Positions 22,254-33,329 of a stretch of DNA of 64,000 bases are shown piece after piece. The stretch lies in contig CP136065.1 in the NCBI GenBank assembly GCA_032622095.1, forward strand, positions 18,526,134-18,590,133, in the 5' to 3' direction. A program made the translations under genes and the position numbers. Below the pieces are notes generated by a model. That model saw nothing but the letters and a program-made list of their open reading frames with translations. It ran no database searches and was not told the DNA's origin. Source of the DNA: Siphonodentalium dalli. Taxonomy: Eukaryota > Mollusca > Scaphopoda > Gadilida > Siphonodentaliidae. The first letter of the stretch is position 1, and each line of letters starts with the position of its first letter.

Positions 22254-24391
22254 GGCCCGGGATGCGGAGTAACCGCCGTATTAAGTTAACAATGGTGTAT
22301 GTACTGGACGTGATAGGTATAGCTCAAAATTGAAGTTAACTCTGGAAATTTGGTACGGTTATTATTGAATTGAAGTGTTGAAGAACCGGTTGCACCAGGG
22401 TGAAGGAAAGTGAAAGCCAGCCAAAGGTTATGCACTTGTAGAGAACGTAGATGTCAATTGGCACTCCAGGACACCAGGCTGGCAGCCATGCAAGAAATGT
22501 ATGGACCATTAACTGGTAAACATTCATGAATAATAACAGCAGAGAAAATCTATACCCACGCTGAAAACTTTTTGGAGTAAATATTCCGCAGGAAATTGCC
22601 ATACGGCTAATAACGAACGAGAATTGGTTAATTGCACGATAAACAAGTCAAGAAGAAGGTCCTGCAGGGACGTAATTTTTTTTTATTTATTTTTTTATTG
22701 AAGTTGTCCAACAACCACGCGAAAGCCTTTAATGCCGCCACGTGCAACGACCGTCGGAGACGCCAGGAATGTTACGTCCTACCGGGATGGTCATGGGCAC
22801 GGTTGCCGCGCTGTGAAGACTCTTATAAAGCCGAACGTGTAGAGTAAAACAATGACAGAGCGCTGGTGGGATAACCTTACTGCCCCGCGCGAAAACCATA
22901 ATATATCACCAAGAAGAATGCTGGTTGGTCGACATGGCCTGTCACCGAATTTAACGGGGCGACAAATAGAAAAACGAGTATGGAACGTTCCCGTGCTATG
23001 GGCCGGATTTACGGAAATTAAGTCGGGATAAAGATGCATGCACGGTCTGTATGGCTGTACCTACATACCTTGTATACTATTAATCAGTAATTATATTATC
23101 GACCAGCGAGCCTAGTTGCTACATTTAGAACGCGATACACGTCTTATGAGAGACCATCAGCATATAATAATATAATACCAGGGAAGGCTACCCATATTCC
23201 CTGGCATGAAGAGATAAAAAGAACTGAAGACAGTCTATATAAAACGTTAATGTGGAGGGACCATCAGCGGTAAAAGGAATGATATCGAAGGCAAGTTGAC
23301 ATCGACCACAAGGTAGAAAGCATGCCCCAGTGGAAAACATGCGTGCATCATCTGGCCCTCCATAGACAATAATAAAGCCAAAATGCGGGACGCACAACAA
23401 TAAAGTAATAAATAAACGCGAAAGAAAATTGCATGCCACAGCAGTGGAAACCATGCAAGGGTGCATCATGTGATCTCTCGAAGGTTAAATTTGGAAGCGA
23501 TAGAGCAGACACTTATGATCGTCGTGTGACGGAATGAAAACTGACCAAAGTAATCTGGTACAAAATGCAGTTATGCTAAAAGTTTAAAGCTCTATAGTAG
23601 GCTTGTATGAACATCGTGCTACATATATACGTATGTCAAATAACAAAAGTAATCATGTATAAAATACAACAAGAGCATCGCCAGAGCGTAACAAAATACT
23701 CCCTGTAGCCATTTCAAAATGTATGATATCGCAAATTAAAATGATACCGTGGGCTTACATTGGTATGAATTCTAAAATTGGCCTTAACTCTCGTCAAAAT
23801 AATTAGGTAGAGCCTATATTAGAACTTGGCCTGTAATTTCGGCTGGGAAATACTCATACCAGCTTTGATTCCGATAAAATAATCAAAGCTGGAGTTATCG
23901 GTCGGAAACTGAAATGTTATGAAATTGGTCAAAATCTAATTTGAAAAATGGGGCCGTAACGCATGTAAAATTAACTGCGGGGAGCCCAGCTTCGACCTTG
24001 ACATGTAACGTTGACTGGGAAATACGCGTACCAACTTTGGTTCAGATCAGCTAATTCAATCTAGAGTTTTATTGGTCGGAAACCGAAATGGTAACGGACT
24101 GTCAAATTCTAAGTCGAAAAAGGGGCCGTAACTCTTATAAGAATAATTTGACGGAACCCGTCTTCGAGCCTAAGCGGTATCTTTATATGGGAAATACCCC
24201 TACCGACTTTGCTTCAGCTCAATTAAGCCAAGCTGGAGTAATCGATCGGAGACCAAAATGTTACAGACGGACGGACAGACAGACTACATGATACAACCAA
24301 GATTATGCAGGGCGAACAAAATTGCTAAAATTAGAAAACCACTCACCGAAATAAATATTACTAGCGATTGTGGATGGAATGCCCCACAAAG
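22254..24391 (-). other. long non-coding spacer inside the Ngaro element
   Basis: Separates the SGNH hydrolase from Gag. It contains a T-rich stretch (22676-22700) and, at 23760-24290, three diverged units of about 145 bp (aaatactcataccagctttg, then a ggggccgtaac core). A related module occurs at 63130-63520. No ORF I would call a gene. Confidence 0.6.
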
Positions 24392-25057
24392 TCAGAAATG
24401 GTTGAGGTAGTGAAGCATCGCCCCACGGATACCCCAATAATATTTATTGATCCCTCTCTCGTTGAAATGTATCCCGTCGCGCAGGAAATGTTGGACGGCC
24501 CTTTCCAATCTGGGCTGACGCCAGAGCAGAGTCCTTGGACGAACTTCTGTGTAGGTTTGTAACATGACGTTGGTCTGTGTGATTCTTTTATTGAGGAGCT
24601 CCAAAGTGACGCCCGGGACGGCGAAACGACGCAACAGTTTCGTGCGGTGAAAAAGTTTGTTGACTATGATACAGGAGACGCCATACTTCTCTTTGAGGTC
24701 ACGGAGGTAATCATCAATTTCCCCCGACACCACCTCGGGCCCTATTTTACATAAGTCATTAGCCCCCACTTGCAATAATACCAGGTGGGGCTTAAAGTGT
24801 GTGAGGGTATGGCAAACGCCCGCATCCGCTCGCAAATTGCCTACGGTAGCACCCGAGCGACCGACGAATCGAACGCACACATTTTGGGATTTTCCGGAAC
24901 CACGTGTGGCGTGCGTGGATAAATTCAAGTTTTTGGCAAAATTATGCCACTGTAGAAAACGTTTTTTCCCCGGCCCACCATGATATAAATGAGCACCGAA
25001 TCTATTGACGAAAGAATGTCCCAGAAAAAGTATTCGAACCATATTGAGCGAAGACAA
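24392..25057 (-). CDS. SGNH/GDSL-type hydrolase carried by the Ngaro element
   Basis: 221 codons, open throughout. Motifs in order: ILFLGHSFVNRF (block I, catalytic Ser at residue 15), VRFVGRSGATV (block II Gly, about 62-72), LLQVGANDL (block III, Gly98-Asn100-Asp101), and DGIHFNERG (block V, Asp194 and His197). All SGNH residues are present, so the esterase/acyl-hydrolase fold and activity could be intact; the natural substrate is unknown. Hydrolases of this type are known in some Ngaro elements and in other retroelements. The start lies only 17 bp from the X1 repeat, so X1 probably contains the element promoter and this is the first ORF of the transcript. Confidence 0.85.
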   Translation of the reverse strand: MSSLNMVRILFLGHSFVNRFGAHLYHGGPGKKRFLQWHNFAKNLNLSTHATRGSGKSQNVCVRFVGRSGATVGNLRADAGVCHTLTHFKPHLVLLQVGANDLCKIGPEVVSGEIDDYLRDLKEKYGVSCIIVNKLFHRTKLLRRFAVPGVTLELLNKRITQTNVMLQTYTEVRPRTLLWRQPRLERAVQHFLRDGIHFNERGINKYYWGIRGAMLHYLNHF

Positions 25058-25074
25058 CAGACGAAATGTACCTG

Positions 25075-25462
25075 TTCAAAAATTGGTGACCGTCTTCTTC
25101 GATCGATAAGTTGGAAAGAAAGTTGACACCGACCGCGCCGCTCACCCCTACGTGTAAAAATATAGTTCTCCCCATTCCTGCTCAAGAGTTATCCCAATCG
25201 CTTCGTGGCCTAATTAACATTTTTCCCAAACTCTCGCGATTCATGATTATGTTGTCAATTTGTCCAAATACTTTGTCGCTTTATTTTATTTTGCTTACTT
25301 CTTTGGAATTCCATGCGGTATGGCGTATTGGTAGCGTAGTGATCTATCGGTGAAATATTTCGCTACCGAACATGTTTGCGTTTCTAAAAGTTTCTGGTTT
25401 AAATCTCCGCATCTGTTTAACCCTTTGGGATAAAATACGTCGCTCTTATACGACTATGTTTT
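25075..25462 (-). repeat. Ngaro split repeat X1 (outer 5' copy)
   Basis: 388 bp, near-identical to X2. Its outer end, ...cgactatgttt, abuts the LINE continuation beginning taatacatctaagag. Confidence 0.9.
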
Positions 25463-25792
25463 TAATACATCTAAGAGATATCTTCTTGGAGATAATTATT
25501 GACGTATTCGGGATCCGGCTTTCGATCGCCTGCAATCCCTGTCATATTTGAACTTAACGGCGCTACTTCTAGGAAGTACAACCCTGTGTGAATGGATATA
25601 TGTTTGTTGTAACTCCGGAGAACTGATCGTGGACGCAGCTGTGTTCCTTCTACATGCGTACAACATTATGCGGTGCACTCGTTTCGAATGAAGCGCCCTT
25701 TCACATGTGTTCCGCTTGTTTTTGTTATGTATCCTTGTGTATATATAACCCGACTCTCCACAGAGGAGGTATTAAAGATATATATATATATG
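25463..25792 (+). mobile_element. LINE 3' end, continuation of the 16330-17255 fragment
   Basis: Past the Ngaro border the plus strand reads LRDIFLEIIIDVF and, after a one-base shift, PAFDRLQSLSYLNLTALLLG through to MRCTRFE and a stop at 25688-25690. The 3' UTR ends in gaggaggtattaaagatata followed by (TA)n. The same tail style is seen at three other sites in this window. Confidence 0.7.
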
Positions 25793-25799
25793 TGGTCAA

Positions 25800-27570
25800 T
25801 ACAACCGAAACGTCTTTACAATAGTAATCCGCCTTTTGTGTGAAATGTCACCTGCACTTGTATTCCCGAGTACTATCAAACCGGTTAGGTATAGTAGTGA
25901 AAATGCACAAAATCGGGCGACTATTTTAACTACAAATATTATTAAAGCTCAAAAAAGAAGAAAAAACATTGAATTTGGTGAGTTACAGAAAAGGTAAAAG
26001 TAAACGAGGATACGTGTCATTCTTTGTCACGATAAGGTAACATATAAAGAGAGTTGCGATACCCATCCGATGGGTACGGTGTGGATAAATCGGTGAACTT
26101 CGTCACGGTCAATTGCCTACTTTCAATGCAGCACATACAGCTCTATAATTTTATGTTCCTGATAAATCACCTAATTGCGTAATGAAACTGAATGGTAAGG
26201 GAAACAGATCTTTTCTTAGTCATCTTAATGATACGAGAAATATAATGGTGTGGTTTACATAAAATGGCAATGTACGAGTCAGGGATGCGGGAGGGGAGCG
26301 GCACCAAGCGTGAAAAAATATTGTTGTCGCCGATTTTCACCAAACTGGAGGACAGGAACATTGATACAAACTATTATGTCACCGATTACCTCTCAACTTA
26401 ATACATTTAGTTACACCAGAGCTAGATGAACCAGCATTGATATAACTGTGTTTCCGAAATGTCCTCTAAATTATGTAAATTATACCTATGAGGCCACATG
26501 GAGAATGTAATGGTGTGCTTGACAAAATGGCATCCATTGAGTTATGGATGGGTAGCGGCACCACATTTGATAAAAAAAACGAAAGCATTGATAGAAACCC
26601 TTATAAAATGCATGGCTTCTTTTTAAATTTTCAGAGTGTCCATTTAGTGTATCAATTTGACGAGTGAGTACCCAGGCATTAACAAATCTGAAAAAATGTG
26701 GAAATAATCTCATGCTACCGAGAATACAACCACGTTGATTATACCATTTCAGAATATATATATAACCTCTGAGATATTTTCAACAGTGAATATATACTTC
26801 ATTGGTCCATCGGGATAAACGATACTTGCAATAAACAAAACTACAATCAATCCGACAACATTATACCGGTTATACTGTGTATAAAATTTAGCTATATCTT
26901 ACATGTGTGTATTTTACTCCAAGAAAGGACTATGCGCAACGTGACCTTTCACCCCACGACCTTGCTGTCTTAGCGACGTATCAACAAAAACTCTCGCATC
27001 GAAATTGGGTCACATCAACTTTAGCATTTCAGATGGTTTAAACGATTAAATTAACACATACGTGGAATAATAAAAATAGTAATGTAGTACATATTCAATG
27101 AAACATGACTAAATGTCCTTAATATGACTAAGTTTTAGCTTTCACTATTCTGTTCCCGTCATTTAAAAAATTTACAATGTTAAAATTAACTTACATACAC
27201 TTTTCTCAGAATTTGCATGGCTAATTTTAATCTAATGAATTGCGAACTATAACAGTTTGAAAGACTTTGCTTTTTGTTTGAAGAACATTGGCATTTGACA
27301 GAAAGAGTTTCATAGTTCCAATTTCTGAACATGGATTAATATTAAATTAGGACTTATATCTTGTGTATTGCTGACAAATCACCCCAATGTTCCATAAATC
27401 CGCGACGCCATTACATGTACTGTAAGTGCGTTTTCATGCGTAACGGGAATTGCTCTTAGGAATTACCAAATTACTCTTCGAAATTACCAAAATGTAGGTT
27501 ATTTAAAACTCAAATAAATTTTGCCCCAAAAATTACAGTGTCGGTGTCGGTTGGCAAAAGATAAATACAA
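25800..27570. other. no gene recognised
   Basis: AT-rich. Two diverged copies of a stretch with taatggtgtg-ttacataaaatggca and gagcggcacca lie at about 26200-26365 and 26490-26580. No ORF of note. Confidence 0.4.
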
Positions 27571-27571
27571 C

Positions 27572-27706
27572 AATAGCACAGTGTGTTTTGAGATAAGTTT
27601 TATCTCAACTCGTTAGAAGTATGATTTTTCGCTCGGCAGAGACTCGCGAAAAATAATACTTCTAACTCATTGAGATAAAACTTATATCAAAACGCACTAT
27701 GCTATT
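27572..27706. mobile_element. foldback palindrome, 135 bp
   Basis: The left arm (aatagcacagtgtgttttga, then gataagttttatctcaactc, then gttagaagtatgatttttcgc) is mirrored by the right arm ending ...aaaacgcactatgctatt, with only a short centre (tcggcagagact). Strong hairpin potential in DNA or RNA. Non-coding. Confidence 0.7.
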
Positions 27707-27709
27707 ATC

Positions 27710-29397
27710 GCATATATACGCATGCACCCCGAAAAAAAGATAACTTTTGCGCAAAACGAAAATTAAAGATCTTTCGCACAAAACGGTGTCAAGTATCAAC
27801 AGAAACATCCACCACAAATATATATATAGTCAACTATAAACAATGCGCGGAATTCTATTGCTGGTATCAGAGCCCGAATAAATATAACATCCACGTTGAA
27901 GTATGCATATGGCTTGGAACGTCAAGCCAGATGCATTTTTGAATTGACAGCAAATGTCAACTGTGGTGTCAAGTGTGTTTTTTAAATAACTAGGACAATT
28001 GTGGCAAGTTGTGCTTATCGATTTTTCACAAAACATCGTTTGTCGCCACATGCACTTAGACGATCGTGAACAGATCGAGTTATTCGTGTTATGATTCACG
28101 TTTTTCCGGCAATCGATCATGCACAATGGTTCATCTTTGTATAGTAAAATATCTTCTCTCTGGTGCTTACAAAAGTTTTCAGTCGGGTGAGATTCAATTT
28201 ATCATTCAGGGGATCATATCGTTCCTAGATAAATATACTATACATGTTGCTGTGTCCCTCTCTACCAAGGTCAATACAATGCATGGAATGCAAGCCTGCT
28301 ATTAGATATATTTGGCAAATATCGGCGATCGTCTGTTTCGTTTTAGGAAACTGTTTATAAGATAAAACATAAGATAGTAGTTGTGCTTTTGGTGGCTATT
28401 TTTCGTATGAAATATAATATGGACAATAGCGAACTCATTCTGTGCAAACACTGATAAACTAATTGGGATGGGCACAAAATCATTCTATTAGTTGATATTC
28501 ATTTTGAACTATAAAACCACTGCTGGTGTGGTTTGTAAGCAGTTGTTATGTCGTATGAAGCAAGACAAAGATTTCATTAACACATTAATGTGAGGTCTGT
28601 GATTATAAATGACCATTTCAGTGTTTGACGTTTCGGGGAAAATGTATCATAACCATCTCCAGATATGACAGTGTGTATTGAAATCCGAAGCTGACCTTTA
28701 AACTTATCATGTTGAATAGCTTTCGGGAAGATATTTGATGTCTGTTGTCATTTTAAAGCCACAGCAAATGCACAATTTAATTAGAGTATACGCGGAGTGC
28801 TGGTGGACCAGAAAGCATAAAAATGGTAAAATTGTCATCATACCGATGTGAAATGATATGACTACTATTTTGAGCCAATGATTTGCATGTAATTGGCAGA
28901 TACTTATTTGGACTTGCAATTTGCCGTACACTAACATATCAGAGGAATTGCAATTTGCACGGCAATGCTCCTGCAATGTGCCGTACACCATACAATTATC
29001 TTTTTCGGCAATAATTTTAATAATCAGCCAAAAAACTCATGTTACTTCGGTGCTATATAAGCCGTTATGGACAATTCATGTGTTGATTCAAACAATATTC
29101 AAACTCTTATACGTTTTAAGTATAAGATATTCGGTACTTATGAGACCAAGTGTTAGACGATCCATGGAAATTGACATAATAATCGTGATTTCTCAGTACG
29201 TACTTTATAGAAAATGATTCATAAATAGTAGATGTTGGAAGTACAGCATACTTGTGAAATCTTCCGAGTTAATTTAATGTTCCTAACTTGTCCTCGTATT
29301 TAGAAATAATCAAGATTATGTGAAAAGTATCGAAATTTAATGCAAACAAACGCAAAATTCCTGCACAATTTCCGGTGTCGGATATACACGGTGATGG
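27710..29397. other. no gene recognised; holds a dispersed-repeat copy
   Basis: Short ORFs only. 28855-29011 is the inverted copy of the repeat at 13735-13861 (for example ggcagatacttatttggact, then gcacggcaatgctcctgcaa). Confidence 0.45.
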
Positions 29398-29760
29398 TTG
29401 TCAGCTTCTACTTGGTTGTGAACATATGACCCGGAACTCATCTCAGACCAATGCTTCATTGATCAACAGGCATGACATGAAAATTCTCAAATATAGAACA
29501 TTATTGGCAGTACGGCACTTTTGAAAACAAATATATTTTACAGAAGTTCTTGGTATCTGAAAACAGTGAAATTTTCAATATGTTTCATGCCATAAAAGTG
29601 AAGTAAATTATGTTATAATATCCAATAGGTCGATGGTGTTTAAATAATGTGTGACAATAAGTTCCTATACCAAATTTCACAAAGAAATTCCTGACAGATT
29701 TTGAGAAAATCTATTTTGAAATACCAGCAAATTTTGGCAAAATGTGATTCTGGCCCTTAA
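29398..29760 (-). repeat. dispersed repeat, inverted relative to 36555-36905
   Basis: Contains tgatcaacaggcatgacatg, then aaaattctcaaatatagaac, then gattttgagaaaatctattt and caaattttggcaaaatg. The reverse complement of this order is present at 36555-36905. Diverged. No coding. Confidence 0.6.
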
Positions 29761-30732
29761 TCACATGGATGGTATTATAATACCCTTCTTCTTGTTATCC
29801 GTAACCGCCCACACATATCCTCAAAATTCAGATGCTAGAATTAACTTGCCAACGTAACGGTACATCGGTGAAAATCATTGGCGTGGCACTACGATTTACA
29901 TATGGCGATTGCTATCCAATTACCTGGCCATTGTGCTCGTTTAGACATTCAGCGGAGACAGACCTGTTTACACGAATGCGATCATTTAGCCCGTGTTTAG
30001 TTCCGCGTTAATAATTGAGAATTAAAGCGTTTACATGAACGGTTTATCTGGTATTTGGGTAAACAAACAAATAATCGTACTTCATGATTTAAACATATTT
30101 TATTATCCCTCAGTAAACAAAATACGAATAAAGATAGTAGAATTGATTATGTTGATAGAGGCGATAAGGGGATCAGGGCACTAGTTATAGAACTCATGGA
30201 AGCTCCTAGCCCTTATGTGTACAGAGAATATTGATTCATTTCGTTTGGGGCTCAAGATGAGTTGTCTAAACATATTGGTCAAAACTGCTGAACAAGTTTT
30301 TTTTGTTTTTTTTAAAACTTATTTTTCAATATATAGTATCAGTAAAATAATTCCAAAGGTAGGGGATGTAGTTCTTAAAATGGAGATCTGAGTCGGTTAA
30401 GTTAAGTGTGGTTCACTGTCTATAGTCTTCACTCGAAATAAAAATTAATTTTAGTTGAGTTATTAAATTTATAATAGGAGAATTAGATTGGCTATCTAAC
30501 AAAGGATAAAAATGGAAAAAACCATTAATAATTTAATCATCATCAATCAATTAATCATGTTGCATGACCACACCAACGGAAAGCTATAGTTTTTATTCCA
30601 ATCCGATGACGTATACGGTCAAACATCGGGTGCTTGGCGCACGATGGTGTGGCTTTAGCCTTAACAAAAATGGGGATCGATTGTAAGAGGATAGGATAGG
30701 ATATGATAATTTATTTACAATACACACATGAA

Positions 30733-30760
30733 TTATATATATATCCTTTATTATCCTCCG
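30733..30760 (-). repeat. LINE-type 3' tail with (TA)n
   Basis: On the minus strand it reads cggaggataataaaggatat followed by (AT)n, like the tails at 25766-25792, 58494-58541 and 37973-38050. Confidence 0.5.
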
Positions 30761-30829
30761 GTACACGAAGAGCTTATCAGCAAACATTACACATCATAAT
30801 TCAAATATTTACACAAGTGGGATGAACAA

Positions 30830-31080
30830 TGAATACATAGTCAGACAGAAATCAGAGCGACAGACATGCAATGTGCATATACGCAGACAGTCATGTCCAT
30901 TGGAAGTTATGCGGATACATGCAGGCGAACATATATACATACATACACATGCGGACGCATGGCCAGACATGTACGCAGGCACATCCCCACACACACGCTC
31001 ACATCCCACACGTACATATATATATAGACAGACAAGCACACATAAACAAGCAAGCACGCATACGATTATATAGTAATTCA
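30830..31080 (+). repeat. low-complexity acat/acgc-rich stretch
   Basis: Runs of acatacacatgcggacgc, cacacacacgctcacatccc and similar. It keeps ORFs open on both strands by composition only. Confidence 0.6.
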
Positions 31081-31445
31081 CTACATGTATATATAAGGAC
31101 TTACTCACGAGATAATCACGCTCGGATGCAAACTTTCTTTGAATCACACAACATTAAGCAATTATTTGGTACATATACGTCAGTTTTGAAATTGAGTGTA
31201 CGTACCTACCCGATGTGACAAACGAATGTCCCCAAAGGGGTGGAGCCACTTTATTTGCACATCGGCTAATGTATCACTAGGAAGTTGAACATGTAAGTTT
31301 TCCTAGCAGGTGTTTAATTTCAATTGGTATTCACGAATATGTCTCAGACTATCTGAAGACGATATCTACCATATATTTTGAGACTACAGTATATGTGTAT
31401 ATCCTTTATAGACTCAAAAACGGCTCGACCGATTGTTATTTATAG

Positions 31446-31814
31446 AATGTTCCGAGCAAAATAGCGTTACGACTTAATAAAGAGGCACATGCAAATGGAG
31501 ATCAGTTAAGGATTGACAAGCATATTGCTTTCTACGACGAAATTGATCTTCTTTGTATATTGGGACCACATCCCGTAGGAATTCCTCACCACGAAGAGCG
31601 AAAACTTGTTCAGGTTGAGTATTTTGCTCCTGATATCGTCAGACAGGATAGAAAGCAATACCATCACTTCTGTAGGAGAGCATCAATGAATAAAAAACAT
31701 GGTATACCGAAAATGTCAATTAACGAAAACCACATTTGGATTCTCGACTCTGAAGTCGAAGAGCAATCCAGTAAGAATCTATATAAATGTCTAGAAAGTC
31801 TCTTTTTTGAGTGA
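31446..31814 (+). CDS. hypothetical 3' exon (122 codons, unrecognised)
   Basis: Open from a stop at 31443 to the stop at 31812-31814. The region before it, gaccgattgttatttatag, could serve as a splice acceptor. The protein (VPSKIALRLNKEAHANGDQL, RIDKHIAFYDEIDLLCILG, ...VEYFAPDIVRQDRKQYHHFC, ...KNLYKCLESLFFE) has normal amino-acid composition, unlike the repeats nearby, but I recognise no domain. If it is a real last exon on the plus strand, it sits inside the proposed PAN-lectin intron and argues for a separate gene or against the joining. Confidence 0.35.
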   Translation, partial: NVPSKIALRLNKEAHANGDQLRIDKHIAFYDEIDLLCILGPHPVGIPHHEERKLVQVEYFAPDIVRQDRKQYHHFCRRASMNKKHGIPKMSINENHIWILDSEVEEQSSKNLYKCLESLFFE

Positions 31815-32096
31815 GGTTTTGGGATAATTCAAATTAACAATATTACATATATGACTGTAATGTTTAAATGTATGCCTAGCGGTATAGGGTCATAGTCTCG
31901 TTAGAGAACTCATATTAATGTACGGTATCATTTATGATGTATGATAGTATATGGGCATGTTAGGAACAAGAATGCGACAGTGTATCCACATACAGTTGTG
32001 AAGACAATTATTCGAGTAGAATTAGGATTATGCATCGAGTATGACAATGAATGTTCGTATTATGTATAGAGCACACTCGGGACATCCGTTGTTTTT

Positions 32097-32800
32097 TCAG
32101 CGTACATTTGCTGGGTAATTTCTCAGCATGGCTATCAGTAAGCGCTTTTTCAATGTGTGCCTGCTTTGGCAAGATGTATAGTCTTTTCCCATATTGTTCC
32201 ATGTTGTGGGGAAGGCATGGTAGGGTAGTTTCCCTGACCAGTCAGTTCTAGGAAGTTCCAACAGTACCGGATTCGGGTGTCTTGGGGTTGATTTTGCTCG
32301 TTTGTGGTACATCATTCCAAAAGACGCTGGCAGGATGTTATGACACCAGTCATGCATGAAAATTTAGGAATTGAGAGTGTGTAAGTCATATATTTTCAAG
32401 ATATTTTCTCTTTTAAAGAGTGGATCTGTGTGACTTGTACTTCTTATTGCATATTATACGCAATGCTCGTTTTTGTAATAGAAATATTTTCTTGACTTCC
32501 GGAACATGACCCCATATTTGGATACCATAAACTAAGTGGCTTTGAAACAGTGCATATTACAATGTTTTCAAAGCTTTACTTGGGAAAATGTGTTTCACCT
32601 TATTGGTGCAGTAGATTGCATGATATATTTTGGAGCAGATTGCGGATATGTGCTTTTTGAATGTCAAGTTCTCATCATGTGGATACCTAAAATTTTGTCG
32701 AGGATTCAAGCCCAAGAGTCCCTATTCGGTTCAATTCAATGTTATTCAGCTTTAATTTCAAAGTATTCCATTTTTTGTCATTGGTTTGGGGTTGTATAAG
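32097..32800 (-). mobile_element. LINE RT C-terminal fragment, heavily decayed
   Basis: Related to the copy at 8822-9720. The plus strand shows the same order of features (for example tgaccccatatttggatacc for the 'IWGH' region, and accttattggtgcagtagat), and the minus frame 32357-32097 has YHAFPTTWNNMGK, equivalent to PCIWNSLDKN. Many stops. Confidence 0.6.
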
Positions 32801-33013
32801 CATATAATTTCTTTTATTAATATTATTTGAAAGTTTCTTACAGCAGCACCCAATCGGATACATTGGCTAATTCATTGTTGACATAAATTTGTACTAGTAG
32901 GCCATCTTTATGTGGTCGCGTTCTAGTAGGAGCATGTTTAAGGGCGATCCGTCTAACGGATTATCTAGTGAATACGAACATCTAACATCCTAGTTTATCT
33001 TGTCTTTCGGTAG

Positions 33014-33202
33014 TGTACAAGCCCGGCGAGTATTTCTACTTGTTCCGTCAGAAGACACAACGAGCTTGGAAAATCTACAAATCTCCGATGATCACGTGGC
33101 AAGCGGCGAGACTGGAATGCACAGCACAGGACGGAGAACTACTCCGGATGGAGGATGCAGGGTCGGTGGACATATTCAATGACGTACAAAACAGATTCCC
33201 AG
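33014..33202 (+). CDS. C-type lectin domain, first-half exon
   Basis: The acceptor tttatcttgtctttcggtag precedes TGTACAAGCCC; the exon is 189 nt, phase 1 at both ends, donor CCCAG|GTATTT. It encodes YKPGEYFYLFRQKTQRAW, then ITWQAARLECTAQDGELLRM and EDAGSVDIFNDVQNRF. W..A...C...g..L is the start of a C-type lectin-like domain (loop and helix alpha-1, first conserved Cys). It joins in phase to the exon at 35997. With a phase-1 donor at 1892 it would also join the PAN exon, giving TEV-YKPGEY at the seam. Good as a lectin half; gene structure inferred. Confidence 0.7.
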
Positions 33203-33329
33203 GTATTTGGATTCTAAATAATTGTGCATAACACTAGTTGAATATGCATGTATCAGATGGTCAGATGGTCAGATGTTGGTGGCCCGTTTGTCTATCCATG
33301 GGTATAACTATAACCGTAACCACGGCGTG

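Larger units (their letters stand above)
17256..25462 (-). mobile_element. Ngaro-like tyrosine-recombinase retrotransposon with split direct repeats
   Basis: On the minus strand the order is X1 (25462-25075), SGNH hydrolase, a 2.1 kb spacer, Gag, RT/RNase H, tyrosine recombinase, Y1 (18012-17876), X2 (17878-17491), a 98-bp spacer, and Y2 (17392-17256). The A1-ORFs-B1-A2-B2 arrangement and a tyrosine recombinase instead of an integrase define the PAT/Ngaro branch of the DIRS order; such elements insert without target-site duplication. No adenine methyltransferase domain, as found in DIRS1 itself, is seen. An SGNH hydrolase ORF is known from Ngaro elements. The element sits inside a LINE ORF with TTT at both borders. 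Repeat copies are almost identical, so insertion is recent, yet Gag and recombinase carry frame changes at homopolymers. Confidence 0.9.

Noticed and set aside
30822-31218. Three ORFs of 83-115 codons rich in His/Thr/Arg or Cys
   Set aside because: They track the acat/cacac low-complexity sequence on both strands; no domain.
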